The position numbers and the translations under genes were made by a program. A stretch of 64,000 nt of DNA from an uncultured Alistipes sp. (GTDB lineage Bacteria; Bacteroidota; Bacteroidia; Bacteroidales; Rikenellaceae). The stretch is from contig CAAGLB010000163.1 of NCBI GenBank assembly GCA_900770635.1, positions 62,001 through 126,000 on the forward strand, written 5' to 3'. The notes below the pieces were generated by a model. The model was given only the letters and a program-made list of their open reading frames with translations. It was not told the origin of the DNA and ran no database searches. Positions within the stretch are counted from its first letter, which is position 1; each line of letters opens with the position of its first letter. This document shows, piece by piece, positions 37,569 through 45,226 of the stretch.

Positions 37569-38420
37569 ATGATAATAAGTGGTAAAGAACTATCAAAGAC
37601 TATCAAGGAGGGGCTTAAACTCAGGGTTGTAGACCTTGAAGCTAAGTACGGCAAGACTCCCAACCTTGTGGTTATATTGGTGGGTGACGATCCTGGCAGT
37701 GTGTCGTATGTTACGGGCAAGGCTAAGGCGGCTACCGAGGTGGGCATTCGTAATACGACAATGCGCTATCCAGAGAGTATTACCGAGGAGGAGCTATTGG
37801 CTACTATCGATAAGCTCAATGCTGACGACGATGTAGACGGCATCCTTGTGCAGTTGCCTCTGCCTAAGCATATCGACGAGCAGAAGGTGATTGCGGCTAT
37901 TAAGCCTGAGAAGGATGTCGACTCGTTCCACCCCGTGAATGTTGCTAACCTATGGCTCAAACTCCCTGGCATTAAGCCATGTACGCCTAAGGGTATCATC
38001 AAGCTTTTGGACTCGGCAGGCGTTGAGATCGAGGGTAAGGAGGCTGTGGTTGTTGGTCGTAGCAACATCGTGGGCTTGCCTGTGGCTAAGCTGCTCATCG
38101 ACCGCAATGCGACGGTGACTATTGCCCACTCACGCACCAAGAACCTCGGCGAGGTGACTCGTCGTGCTGACATCTTGGTTGTTGCCATTGGTCGTGAGCG
38201 CTTCATCTCTGCCGACATGATTAAGCCGGGCGCTGTGGTCATCGACGTAGGTGTTAATCGTGATTCACGCACAGGTAAGCTCTGTGGCGATGTCGATTTC
38301 GAGCATGCTGAGGCTGTAGCTTCGGCAATTACGCCTGTGCCAGGTGGTGTAGGTCCAATGACCATCACCTGCCTCATGGAGAATACCGTAGAGAGCTTTG
38401 AACGTAAGATAACTAAATAA
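37569..38420 (+). CDS. folD: Methylenetetrahydrofolate dehydrogenase / cyclohydrolase
   Basis: This 283-residue bifunctional enzyme makes 10-formyl-tetrahydrofolate, the one-carbon donor for PurN and PurH. The catalytic Tyr-Lys pair is in VSYVTGKAKA near 48-57. VDGILVQLPLPKHI and the NADP-binding VVGRSNIVGLPVAKLL follow. Its placement in the pur operon couples formyl supply to demand. It lies 15 nt after purD and 12 nt before purB. Confidence 0.96.
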   Translation: MIISGKELSKTIKEGLKLRVVDLEAKYGKTPNLVVILVGDDPGSVSYVTGKAKAATEVGIRNTTMRYPESITEEELLATIDKLNADDDVDGILVQLPLPKHIDEQKVIAAIKPEKDVDSFHPVNVANLWLKLPGIKPCTPKGIIKLLDSAGVEIEGKEAVVVGRSNIVGLPVAKLLIDRNATVTIAHSRTKNLGEVTRRADILVVAIGRERFISADMIKPGAVVIDVGVNRDSRTGKLCGDVDFEHAEAVASAITPVPGGVGPMTITCLMENTVESFERKITK

Positions 38421-38432
38421 ATCCAAACGATT

Positions 38433-39728
38433 ATGATTGAAAGATATTCACGTGAGATTATGCGTAAGGTGTGGACCGAGCAGAACAAGTTCGATGCCTA
38501 CCTACGTGTCGAGATTTTGGCCTCTGAGGCATGGAGCCAGCTTGGCGTAGTGCCTAAGGAGGATGTCGAGAAGTTGTGGAAGAATGCCACATTCGATGTT
38601 AAGCGTATCTACGAGATCGAGGAGCAGACACGCCACGACATTGTTGCCTTCACACGTGCCGTGAGCGAGAGCCTCGGCGAGGAGCGTAAGTGGGTGCACT
38701 ATGGCCTTACAAGTACCGATGTTGTTGATACTGCTAACGGCTACTTGCTCAAGCAGGCTAATGCCATTTTGTTGGACGACATCGAGAAGATGTTGGAGGT
38801 GTTGCGCAAGCGTGCTATCGAGTTCAAGTCAACTCCATGTATCGGCCGTACTCACGGTATCCACGCCGACATCACATGCTTCGGCCTTAAGTGGGCATTG
38901 TGGTACGAGGAGATGAAGCGCAACCTTAACCGCTTTATCGCCGCTTCACGTGGCGTCGAGGTAGGTAAGATCTCGGGAGCTGTGGGTAACTTCGCAAATA
39001 TCCCTCCATTCATCCAGGACTACGTGTGCGAGAAGCTCGGCATCGAGTCGGCAAACATCTCTACACAGGTTATCCAGCGTGACCGCCATGCCTACTATAT
39101 GGCTACCTTGGCAGTTATCGCATCGAGCATCGAGCAGATGGCTATGGAGATTCGTAACTTGCAGCGCACCGAGGTACACGAGGTCGAGGAGTCGTTCGGC
39201 AAGGGCCAGAAGGGCTCATCAGCAATGCCTCACAAGCGTAACCCTATCTCGTCGGAGAATATGTGTGGCTGTGCACGTGTTATGCGTGGTTACATGGCAG
39301 CCTTCTACGAGAACGTAGCCTTGTGGCACGAGCGTGACATCTCACACTCATCATCTGAGCGTATCATCTTGCCTGATGCTACAATGCTCCTCGACTATAT
39401 GCTAAACCGCTTCCGTGGCATCCTCGAGAACCTCGTAGTATTCAAGGATGTTATGATGGAGAACATCTATCGCACACGTAAGGTTATCTTCGCTCAGCGT
39501 GTGATGAACGCACTTATCGAGAAGGGCTTCTCTCGTGAGAAGGCTTACGATACTGTTCAGCCTATCGCTATGCGTGCTATGAGCGAGCGTGCCGACTATC
39601 AGGAGCTCTTGGCCGAGAGCGCTGATGTTATGGCAGTTCTTAGCCGTGAGGAGCTCGACTCATGCTTCACTTTGGAGTACTATCTAAAGAATGTAGATTT
39701 TATCTTTGATCGTGTAGGCATCGAGTAA
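38433..39728 (+). CDS. purB: Adenylosuccinate lyase
   Basis: This 431-residue fumarase-superfamily enzyme cleaves SAICAR to AICAR and adenylosuccinate to AMP. The catalytic motifs are [15 protein letters not shown] near 90-104, GRTHGIHAD and the signature [11 protein letters not shown] near 263-273. It is the last gene of the operon; copy C of the structured repeat begins at its stop codon, followed by a terminator. Confidence 0.96.
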   Translation: MIERYSREIMRKVWTEQNKFDAYLRVEILASEAWSQLGVVPKEDVEKLWKNATFDVKRIYEIEEQTRHDIVAFTRAVSESLGEERKWVHYGLTSTDVVDTANGYLLKQANAILLDDIEKMLEVLRKRAIEFKSTPCIGRTHGIHADITCFGLKWALWYEEMKRNLNRFIAASRGVEVGKISGAVGNFANIPPFIQDYVCEKLGIESANISTQVIQRDRHAYYMATLAVIASSIEQMAMEIRNLQRTEVHEVEESFGKGQKGSSAMPHKRNPISSENMCGCARVMRGYMAAFYENVALWHERDISHSSSERIILPDATMLLDYMLNRFRGILENLVVFKDVMMENIYRTRKVIFAQRVMNALIEKGFSREKAYDTVQPIAMRAMSERADYQELLAESADVMAVLSREELDSCFTLEYYLKNVDFIFDRVGIE

Positions 39729-39854
39729 TTTGTTGTTATAAGGGCGCATCTGCGGCCTTTCAATCAAAGCCCCGAATGGGAAATACGCTTAGTATGTCCC
39801 ATCCGGGGCTTCTTCATGTCAAGGCTACATCTGCAACCCTTCTAACAACAAATT
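39726..39854 (+). repeat. Structured intergenic repeat, copy C
   Basis: It starts at the purB TAA. The outer stem pairs 39727-39737 with 39844-39854 (AATTTGTTGTT with AACAACAAATT), followed by AAGGG (39740-39744) with CCCTT (39837-39841). The central hairpin (39768-39810) has a different stem sequence from copies A and B but the same shape: a GC stem, ATGGG/CCCAT, then a short capped stem. Compensatory changes of this kind point to selection on RNA structure. Confidence 0.88.
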
Positions 39855-39900
39855 TATTTCTCGTGATAAGCCGCAATAGGCTATATATTAGATGATAAAC

Positions 39901-39940
39901 CCCGAGGTGTCGAATAGTTGACTGCCTCGGGATTTTCTTT
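39901..39940 (+). terminator. Terminator after the pur operon
   Basis: CCCGAGG at 39901-39907 pairs with CCTCGGG at 39925-39931, with an inner GTC/GAC pair, then ATTTTCTTTT. It sits between purB and the convergent msrA. Confidence 0.75.
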
Positions 39941-39955
39941 TACATCATTCCTCGT

Positions 39956-40462
39956 TTACCTATTCATGTTGCGGGCAATGTCTATGAGCCAGTAAGGTAT
40001 GTGGCAGTAGCCCGTAGGATTTTTGTCGAGATAGTCTTGGTGATACTCCTCGGCAGGGTAGAATGAGCTGAGTGGCTCTACCTCAACCACAATCTCCTCG
40101 TCGTAGTCTTGCTCGATGGCCGCCATCATCTCGTTGATTGTTGCTATGTCGTCAGTGTCGGTGTAGTATATTCCTGTGCGATAGCGAGTGCCTGAGTCGC
40201 CACCCTGACGATTTAGCGACGTAGGATCTATCGAGCGGAAATAGATTTCGAGCAGAAGATTTAGGCTTACTACCTCCGAGTCGTACTCTATGCGTACTGT
40301 TTCGACATGGCCTGTGGTGTCGGTATATACCTCCTCGTATGTGGGATTTTGGGTTGTGCCATTGGCATAACCTACCTCAGTGCTGACAACGCCACGTATC
40401 TGCTTTATTAGGTGTTGTGTTCCCCAGAAACAGCCGCCAGCAAAATATATCTCTTTGATCAT
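39956..40462 (-). CDS. msrA: Peptide methionine-(S)-sulfoxide reductase
   Basis: This 168-residue enzyme repairs oxidised methionine (S form) with thioredoxin. The catalytic cysteine is in FAGGCFWGTQHL (Cys12). The family motifs GYANGTT, DPTSLNRQGGDSGTRYRTGIYY and YHQDYLDKNP are present. It is the single-domain form with no MsrB fusion. The start is 2 nt after the stop of the YgbA-like gene upstream, suggesting cotranscription in a stress-related pair. Confidence 0.96.
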   Translation of the reverse strand: MIKEIYFAGGCFWGTQHLIKQIRGVVSTEVGYANGTTQNPTYEEVYTDTTGHVETVRIEYDSEVVSLNLLLEIYFRSIDPTSLNRQGGDSGTRYRTGIYYTDTDDIATINEMMAAIEQDYDEEIVVEVEPLSSFYPAEEYHQDYLDKNPTGYCHIPYWLIDIARNMNR

Positions 40463-40464
40463 AA

Positions 40465-40758
40465 CTACTTGTTTATTAGGTGTCGTATGGCCTCGATGGG
40501 ATCGTATAACATCATGCGTGGTCCTGCCCAGCGCATCACCTCACGAATCTTTGCACGCATCTCGGGCTTGTAGCAGTGTATCGGGCACTTCTTGCACGCT
40601 GTTTTATTTTCGCCAAACTTGCAGCCATCAAGGCGCTTATGGGCGTAGGCGAGTAGCTCACGGTACTCCTCTGATGGTGTGTCGAGGTGTAGCTTGTGAC
40701 GACAATATAGGTCAATCATCTTGCCAACGACACGCTTCTCACGTTCTATCTTTGTCAT
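40465..40758 (-). CDS. YgbA-like protein (nitrous oxide-stimulated promoter family)
   Basis: This 97-residue protein, counted from the ATG at 40758, carries the family pattern REKR-x-VVGKMIDLYCRHKL, a tyrosine/alanine helix YAHKRLDGCKFGE, the cysteine set ACKKCPIHCYKP, and IREVMRWAGPRMML. E. coli YgbA is linked to nitrosative stress. The CxxC-x3-C cysteines could bind a metal. An in-frame upstream start (40851) would place the 12-bp palindrome at 40801-40812 inside the gene, so I prefer 40758. It pairs with msrA. Confidence 0.82.
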   Translation of the reverse strand: MTKIEREKRVVGKMIDLYCRHKLHLDTPSEEYRELLAYAHKRLDGCKFGENKTACKKCPIHCYKPEMRAKIREVMRWAGPRMMLYDPIEAIRHLINK

Positions 40759-40800
40759 GTGTGGTGTCAATTTTTCTGTAAAGTACGTAAAAATATCGGA

Positions 40801-40812
40801 TATTTGCAAATA
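40801..40812. promoter_or_regulatory. Perfect 12-bp palindrome upstream of the YgbA-like gene
   Basis: TATTTGCAAATA is a perfect palindrome 43 nt upstream of the ATG at 40758 and could be an operator for a dimeric regulator, for example of the Crp/Fnr family. The regulator is not identified. Confidence 0.35.
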
Positions 40813-40845
40813 GGAAATATTGATAGCGCTATAACATTTTCTGCT

Positions 40846-40875
40846 TTGCACGTATCACTTTTTTTCGTAACTTTG
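40846..40875 (+). promoter_or_regulatory. Promoter of the 5'-nucleotidase gene
   Basis: TTG at 40846-40848, a 19-nt gap and TAACTTTG at 40868-40875, 20 nt before the ATG at 40896. Confidence 0.75.
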
Positions 40876-40895
40876 CCCAAGTAAATTGATTAAGT

Positions 40896-41813
40896 ATGGC
40901 TTATCCTATCGAAAATAAACTTGTGGTAGCTGTGTCGTCGTCAGCATTGTTCGACCTCTCGGAGTCCGATAAGGTCTATAACGAATGTGGCTTGGATGAG
41001 TATCGCCGCTACCAGGAGCAAAATATTGATAACCCTCTGGCTAAGGGCGTTGCTTTTCCCTTTGTCAAGCGATTGTTGAGCTTCAACGAGATATTTGCCG
41101 ACGAGCAACCTGTCGAGGTGGTGTTGCTCTCTCGTAACTCTCCCGAAACAGGCTTGCGAGTATTTCGCACCATCAAGCACTATGGCCTCGACATCACTCG
41201 TGCCTCGTTCTTCTCGGGCGAGTCGCCTTATAAGTATCTCCCTGCGTTCAATGCTTCGTTGTTCTTGTCGGCTTCGGAGCGTGATGTTAAGAATGCGTGC
41301 GATGCTGGATATGCTGCTGGTCGTGTGTTGGATAGCGAGGTTATGGACGACAACTCAGATAATGAGCTACGCATAGCCTTCGACTTCGACGGTGTTATTG
41401 CCGACGACGAGTCGGAGAAGATTTATAAGGAGCATGGCCTTCAAGCTTTTCATCGCCACGAGGCTGCGACAAGCAGACCGCTCGATCCAGGCCCTTTGGC
41501 AGATTTGCTTATGAAGATCTCGAACTTGCAGAAGCTCGAAACTGAGCGTATCGCTGCCAACCCCGAGTATCGCCGCTGGCTAAAAATATCGATTGTCACA
41601 GCACGCAATGCCCCTGCGCACGAGCGTGTGGTGAATACGCTGAAGAGCTGGGGTGTCGAGGTTACCGAGGCATTCTTCCTTGGTGGCATCTCGAAGGATA
41701 GGGTGCTCGAGATTATGCGTCCTCACATCTTCTTCGACGACCAGATGTCGCACCTCGACCACTTGCGCAATGTGCCTGCTGTGCATATCCCTATGGGTAT
41801 AGCTAACGAGTAG
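40896..41813 (+). CDS. 5'-nucleotidase of the cytosolic type (NT5C1-like)
   Basis: This 305-residue protein resembles the bacterial 5'-nucleotidases related to the cytosolic NT5C1 family, which dephosphorylate nucleoside monophosphates. The HAD-type nucleophile motif AFDFDGVIADDESE is near 163-176, with the phosphate-binding threonine in SIVTARNAPAHERV and the acidic C-terminal loop IFFDDQMSHLDHL. The first half contains a second domain (VVLLSRNSPETGLRVF). Its place near the purine operon fits nucleotide salvage, though that is only proximity. A small membrane protein follows after 2 nt. Confidence 0.85.
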   Translation: MAYPIENKLVVAVSSSALFDLSESDKVYNECGLDEYRRYQEQNIDNPLAKGVAFPFVKRLLSFNEIFADEQPVEVVLLSRNSPETGLRVFRTIKHYGLDITRASFFSGESPYKYLPAFNASLFLSASERDVKNACDAGYAAGRVLDSEVMDDNSDNELRIAFDFDGVIADDESEKIYKEHGLQAFHRHEAATSRPLDPGPLADLLMKISNLQKLETERIAANPEYRRWLKISIVTARNAPAHERVVNTLKSWGVEVTEAFFLGGISKDRVLEIMRPHIFFDDQMSHLDHLRNVPAVHIPMGIANE

Positions 41814-41815
41814 AG

Positions 41816-42103
41816 ATGAAGCAGTGGTTTAGGAGTCGTATCGAGAGCGTAAAAAAGTCGCTCGCTAAGCTCTCGTTTCGTCAGGGTGTTATCGTGCTTA
41901 TTTCGTGTGTGTTGTTCTATGTAGCTTCGTTTGCTCAGATGGCACTACCCATTTCTGCGTCGGCTAAGGGTGTTTTGTGGTTTGTGCTGTTTGGCTGTGC
42001 CAAGACAACGCAATATGCGGGCTTGGCGATAGTTGGCATCGAGGGCTGGCGACGCATAAAATCATATCTTAGACTTAGAAAGAGTGAGGGTGTAGAGAGC
42101 TAA
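41816..42103 (+). CDS. Small membrane protein of unknown function
   Basis: This 95-residue protein has two predicted membrane helices (about 25-43, VIVLISCVLFYVASFAQMA, and about 51-75, GVLWFVLFGCAKTTQYAGLAIV) with positively charged ends. The ATG lies 2 nt after the stop of the 5'-nucleotidase gene, so the two are probably cotranscribed. No recognised family. Confidence 0.65.
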   Translation: MKQWFRSRIESVKKSLAKLSFRQGVIVLISCVLFYVASFAQMALPISASAKGVLWFVLFGCAKTTQYAGLAIVGIEGWRRIKSYLRLRKSEGVES

Positions 42104-42121
42104 TCTACACTCTTATTTTTT

Positions 42122-42150
42122 TTGTAATTCAAAATAATATTGTATCTTTG
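42122..42150 (+). promoter_or_regulatory. Promoter of the thiamine uptake operon
   Basis: TTG at 42122-42124, an 18-nt gap and TATCTTTG at 42143-42150, just upstream of the TPP riboswitch. Confidence 0.75.
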
Positions 42151-42159
42151 TCGCCAACT

Positions 42160-42290
42160 AAGGGGTGCTTACTTCCTCTCTCTGTGGCTGAAGCGTACGG
42201 TTGGCTAACTTGGAGCAAGGAGGTAGGCTGAGATTAGACCCATCGAACTGGATACGGGTAATGCCGACACCAGGATAGGACATATCTTTA
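42160..42290 (+). ncRNA. TPP (thiamine pyrophosphate) riboswitch
   Basis: The conserved TPP core is present in order: GGGGTGC (42162-42168), an extended variable arm, GGCTGAGA (near 42222), ACCC, GAACTGGATACGGGTAATGCC (about 42245-42265, cf. the THI-element 3' box) and CACCAGGATAGGA. It lies between a clear promoter and the TonB receptor gene of thiamine uptake, the expected target. When TPP binds, expression of the uptake genes should fall. A 5' segment (AAGGGG at 42160-42165) can pair with CCCCTT at 42295-42300, a possible expression platform. Confidence 0.93.
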
Positions 42291-42322
42291 GAAGCCCCTT
42301 TTCAACTTAATTAAATTAAAGT

Positions 42323-44563
42323 ATGAAAAGGATTTTTTGTTTTTGGGCATCTATGCTCGCTGTGTGTGCCAATGTCGTGGCACAAGACTCTTATCTACAA
42401 GTCGACACCACAAAGGTCTATGAGGTGGATGTTGTCGAGGTTGTTACCTCCTATGCCAAGCGCACAACGCCTGTGGCTCAGGATAATCTTGATAAGAGCG
42501 ATATTGCTCGCTCGGGCTATGGCACCGACCTCCCATCGGCTCTTGCGCTAACTCCCTCGATGATTGCTACCAACGAAACAGGCATCGGCATTGGCGCTAC
42601 GTCTATCCGTTTGCGTGGCACAGATGCTACACGCATCAACGTGACAATCAATGGCGTGGCTATGAACAACCCCGACTCGCACTCGATGTATTGGTACGAC
42701 ACCCCCGATCTTATATCGTCCGTAGGCTCGGTTCAGGTGCAGCGAGGTGCTGGCGTGTCGACTAATGGCTCGGGAGCCTTTGGTGGCTCGGTGGCTATGA
42801 CTACCGATGCTCTGTCGCCCTCCTTCGGAGGCTCGGCATCGCTGAGCTATGGCTCGTATAACACCAATAAGCAGTCCTTGCAAATATCGTCAGGCCTTAT
42901 GCGTGATCACTGGGTGGTGGATGCTCGATTGTCGCATATCGGCTCGGATGGTTATATCGAGCGTGGTGCTACCGACCTGAAAAGCTATATGGCGCAGGTG
43001 GGCTACTACGGCTCGAATAGCAAGGTTAAGCTGTTGTCGTTTGGTGGCTCGGCAATGACCTACCTGACGTATAACGGCGTGTCACGCAAGGATATGGAGC
43101 GCTATGGACGTAGGTATCACACATCGGGACAATATGTTACCTCTGACGGCCCATTTGTCCTCGACGACGGCACACATGTAGACTACTACGACGACCAGAC
43201 CGACAACTACCTACAATTCAACAACCAGCTCGTTGTAAACCATCGCTTTAATCATGCTTGGCAGCTCAATGCCACGCTCTTCTATACCTATGGCTACGGC
43301 TACTACAACCAGTACAAGGACGATGCATGGTTGGCAAGCTATCTTAACCTTGACACAGCTAAGGATCAAGCCGACCTTATCCGTCATAAGCTCATGCTTA
43401 ACCACCTTGGAGGTGCCAATGTTGCAGCATCGTACACCACATCGTCGCTCGATCTAACGTTTGGTGGCTCATATAGCTACTACCGATGCCCTCACTGGGG
43501 TACGCTCTCGTGGGTAGATGGCGTCGAGGATGTTGGCGGCAGGTGGTACGACAACGATGTTGTGAAGCACGATGGCAACCTCTTTGCCCGTGCCCTCTGG
43601 ACGGTGTTTAGTGGCGAGCGAAATAATAAATTAAACCTCTTTGGCGATGTGCAGTACCGCTATGTGGGCTATAAGGCGTGGGGTACTAACGACAACGCTA
43701 TATGGGGTGACGAGGGCGTTTATATGCAGCCTATCGACGTAGATGTCGAGTACAACTTCTTTAACCCTCGCATGGGCATAAGCTATGTGGACGGGGCGCA
43801 TAACGCCTTTCTTTCAGCCGCCATTGCTCATCGTGAGCCTACACGCTCCGACTTTACCGATAGACATATGTTTGCTTCGGACGATAGCTATCCCAAGCCT
43901 GAGCGCCTCGTAGATTTTGAGCTTGGATATACCTACTCGACAGCTCAACTATCGCTTGGCGTAAACCTCTATTACATGCTCTATCATAATCAGTTGGTGG
44001 CTACGGGCATGGTTAACGATGGCGACGATGCGCTAAACACCAATGTCGAGCATAGCTTCCGCCGTGGTGTCGAGCTTATGGCATCGTGGAAGGTGGCTAA
44101 GTGGCTCACGCTCTCAGCAAATGCTACGCTGTCTGAGAACAAGATTCAGGACTACGTTGATGGACTAAAGGATAGCCCTACATTCGGCCAGAATCTCGGC
44201 ACAATGACCATATCTTATTCGCCATCGGTCATCGGCTCTCTTATTGCCGACTTCCATGTTGCGGGCTTTAGCGCATTGTGGCATACGCAGTATGTTGGCA
44301 AGCAGTACTTCACGAATAACGAGATTGAGGCCTTGTCGTTGGATGCCTACTGCGTTACTAACCTTAACCTCGGCTACGACCACAAGCTTGACGATGGCCG
44401 CTCGGTGAGGTTTGGCGTGGTTGTAAACAACCTCTTCTCGACGCTTTACGAGTCGAATGGCTACGGCTACTCCTATATGTGGGACGGTGTTCGCTACGAC
44501 GAGGCATTCTACTTCCCTCAGGCACCTATCAACGTGCTTGCTAACGTAACGGTTAACTTCTAA
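42323..44563 (+). CDS. TonB-dependent outer-membrane receptor, probably for thiamine
   Basis: This 746-residue protein has a signal peptide (MKRIFCFWASMLAVCANVVAQ, about 1-21), a plug domain with SALALTPSMIATNE, GIGATSIRLRGTDATRINV and SVGSVQVQRGAGVSTNGSGAFGG, and a long beta-barrel ending in Phe (NVTVNF). The TPP riboswitch upstream and the PnuC-type transporter 3 nt downstream make thiamine the likely substrate, as in characterised Bacteroides thiamine uptake loci. The CarboxypepD_reg-like N-terminal extension common in SusC receptors is absent, so it is a small TonB receptor and not a SusC protein. Confidence 0.92.
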   Translation: MKRIFCFWASMLAVCANVVAQDSYLQVDTTKVYEVDVVEVVTSYAKRTTPVAQDNLDKSDIARSGYGTDLPSALALTPSMIATNETGIGIGATSIRLRGTDATRINVTINGVAMNNPDSHSMYWYDTPDLISSVGSVQVQRGAGVSTNGSGAFGGSVAMTTDALSPSFGGSASLSYGSYNTNKQSLQISSGLMRDHWVVDARLSHIGSDGYIERGATDLKSYMAQVGYYGSNSKVKLLSFGGSAMTYLTYNGVSRKDMERYGRRYHTSGQYVTSDGPFVLDDGTHVDYYDDQTDNYLQFNNQLVVNHRFNHAWQLNATLFYTYGYGYYNQYKDDAWLASYLNLDTAKDQADLIRHKLMLNHLGGANVAASYTTSSLDLTFGGSYSYYRCPHWGTLSWVDGVEDVGGRWYDNDVVKHDGNLFARALWTVFSGERNNKLNLFGDVQYRYVGYKAWGTNDNAIWGDEGVYMQPIDVDVEYNFFNPRMGISYVDGAHNAFLSAAIAHREPTRSDFTDRHMFASDDSYPKPERLVDFELGYTYSTAQLSLGVNLYYMLYHNQLVATGMVNDGDDALNTNVEHSFRRGVELMASWKVAKWLTLSANATLSENKIQDYVDGLKDSPTFGQNLGTMTISYSPSVIGSLIADFHVAGFSALWHTQYVGKQYFTNNEIEALSLDAYCVTNLNLGYDHKLDDGRSVRFGVVVNNLFSTLYESNGYGYSYMWDGVRYDEAFYFPQAPINVLANVTVNF

Positions 44564-44566
44564 ACT

Positions 44567-45148
44567 ATGGAACTATCGACAATTCTCCAAGCCGTAGGCA
44601 TCATCCTCGGTTTGATATACCTTTGGCTCGAGTATAAGGCAAATATATGGGTGTGGGTTGTGGGCTCAATCATGCCCTTGGTGCATGGCACGCTCTATCT
44701 CACTAAGGGTATCTATGCCGATGCCGCCATGCAGCTCTACTATGTCTTGGCGGGCATCTATGGCTTTGTTGTGTGGTTGCGTAAGCCTAAGGCAGATGGT
44801 AAGGATAAGCACGAGGGCATGATTCGTCATACGCCAGCGGGGTGGATAGTGCCCCTTGTGTCTATCTACGTGGCTCTGCATGCGGCTCTCTATTTCATCC
44901 TTGCCGAGTTTACCGATAGCACCGTGCCATTTTTCGACTCTATGTCTACGGCGCTGTGCATCGTGGCTATGTGGATGCTCTCACGCAAGCTCGTCGAGCA
45001 GTGGTTGGTGTGGCTTGTCGTCGATATGATTAGCGTCGGCCTATACTTCTATAAGGGTATCCCAGGCACAGCATGCCTCTATACGCTCTATTGCATCTTG
45101 GCCGTAGCTGGATATATGCGCTGGCGCAGGCAGGCGAGGATATACTAA
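44567..45148 (+). CDS. pnuT: PnuC-family inner-membrane transporter, probably thiamine (PnuT)
   Basis: This 193-residue protein has about seven hydrophobic segments and PnuC-family features: LIYLWLEYKANIWVWVVGSI near 17-36 and the tryptophan/asparagine-rich core WLVWLVVDMISVGLYFYKG near 146-164. The PnuC family moves pyridine nucleosides or vitamins by facilitated diffusion; the thiamine-specific subset is called PnuT. The TPP riboswitch and receptor context supports thiamine. The thiamine pyrophosphokinase gene that often follows in Bacteroides is not here. Confidence 0.88.
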   Translation: MELSTILQAVGIILGLIYLWLEYKANIWVWVVGSIMPLVHGTLYLTKGIYADAAMQLYYVLAGIYGFVVWLRKPKADGKDKHEGMIRHTPAGWIVPLVSIYVALHAALYFILAEFTDSTVPFFDSMSTALCIVAMWMLSRKLVEQWLVWLVVDMISVGLYFYKGIPGTACLYTLYCILAVAGYMRWRRQARIY

Positions 45149-45151
45149 AAA

Positions 45152-45193
45152 ACTACTCCCACCTTATCGTCATCACGAAAGGGTGGGAGTAGT
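45152..45193. terminator. Bidirectional terminator between convergent operons
   Basis: ACTACTCCCACC (45152-45163) pairs with GGTGGGAGTAGT (45182-45193), a perfect 12-bp stem with A/T tracts on both sides, shared by the thiamine operon and the fimbrial operon. Confidence 0.85.
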
Positions 45194-45226
45194 CGTTATT
45201 TAAGCTCGGGATTATTCCTAATTTGC

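Noticed and set aside
37766..38488. 240-codon minus-strand frame opposite folD
   Set aside because: Antisense shadow of folD; low-complexity Ser/Thr-rich translation.
11688..39854. Interpreting the three structured repeats as CRISPR or insertion sequence ends
   Set aside because: Copies are far apart, single, have no spacers, and no transposase or terminal duplication is visible nearby.
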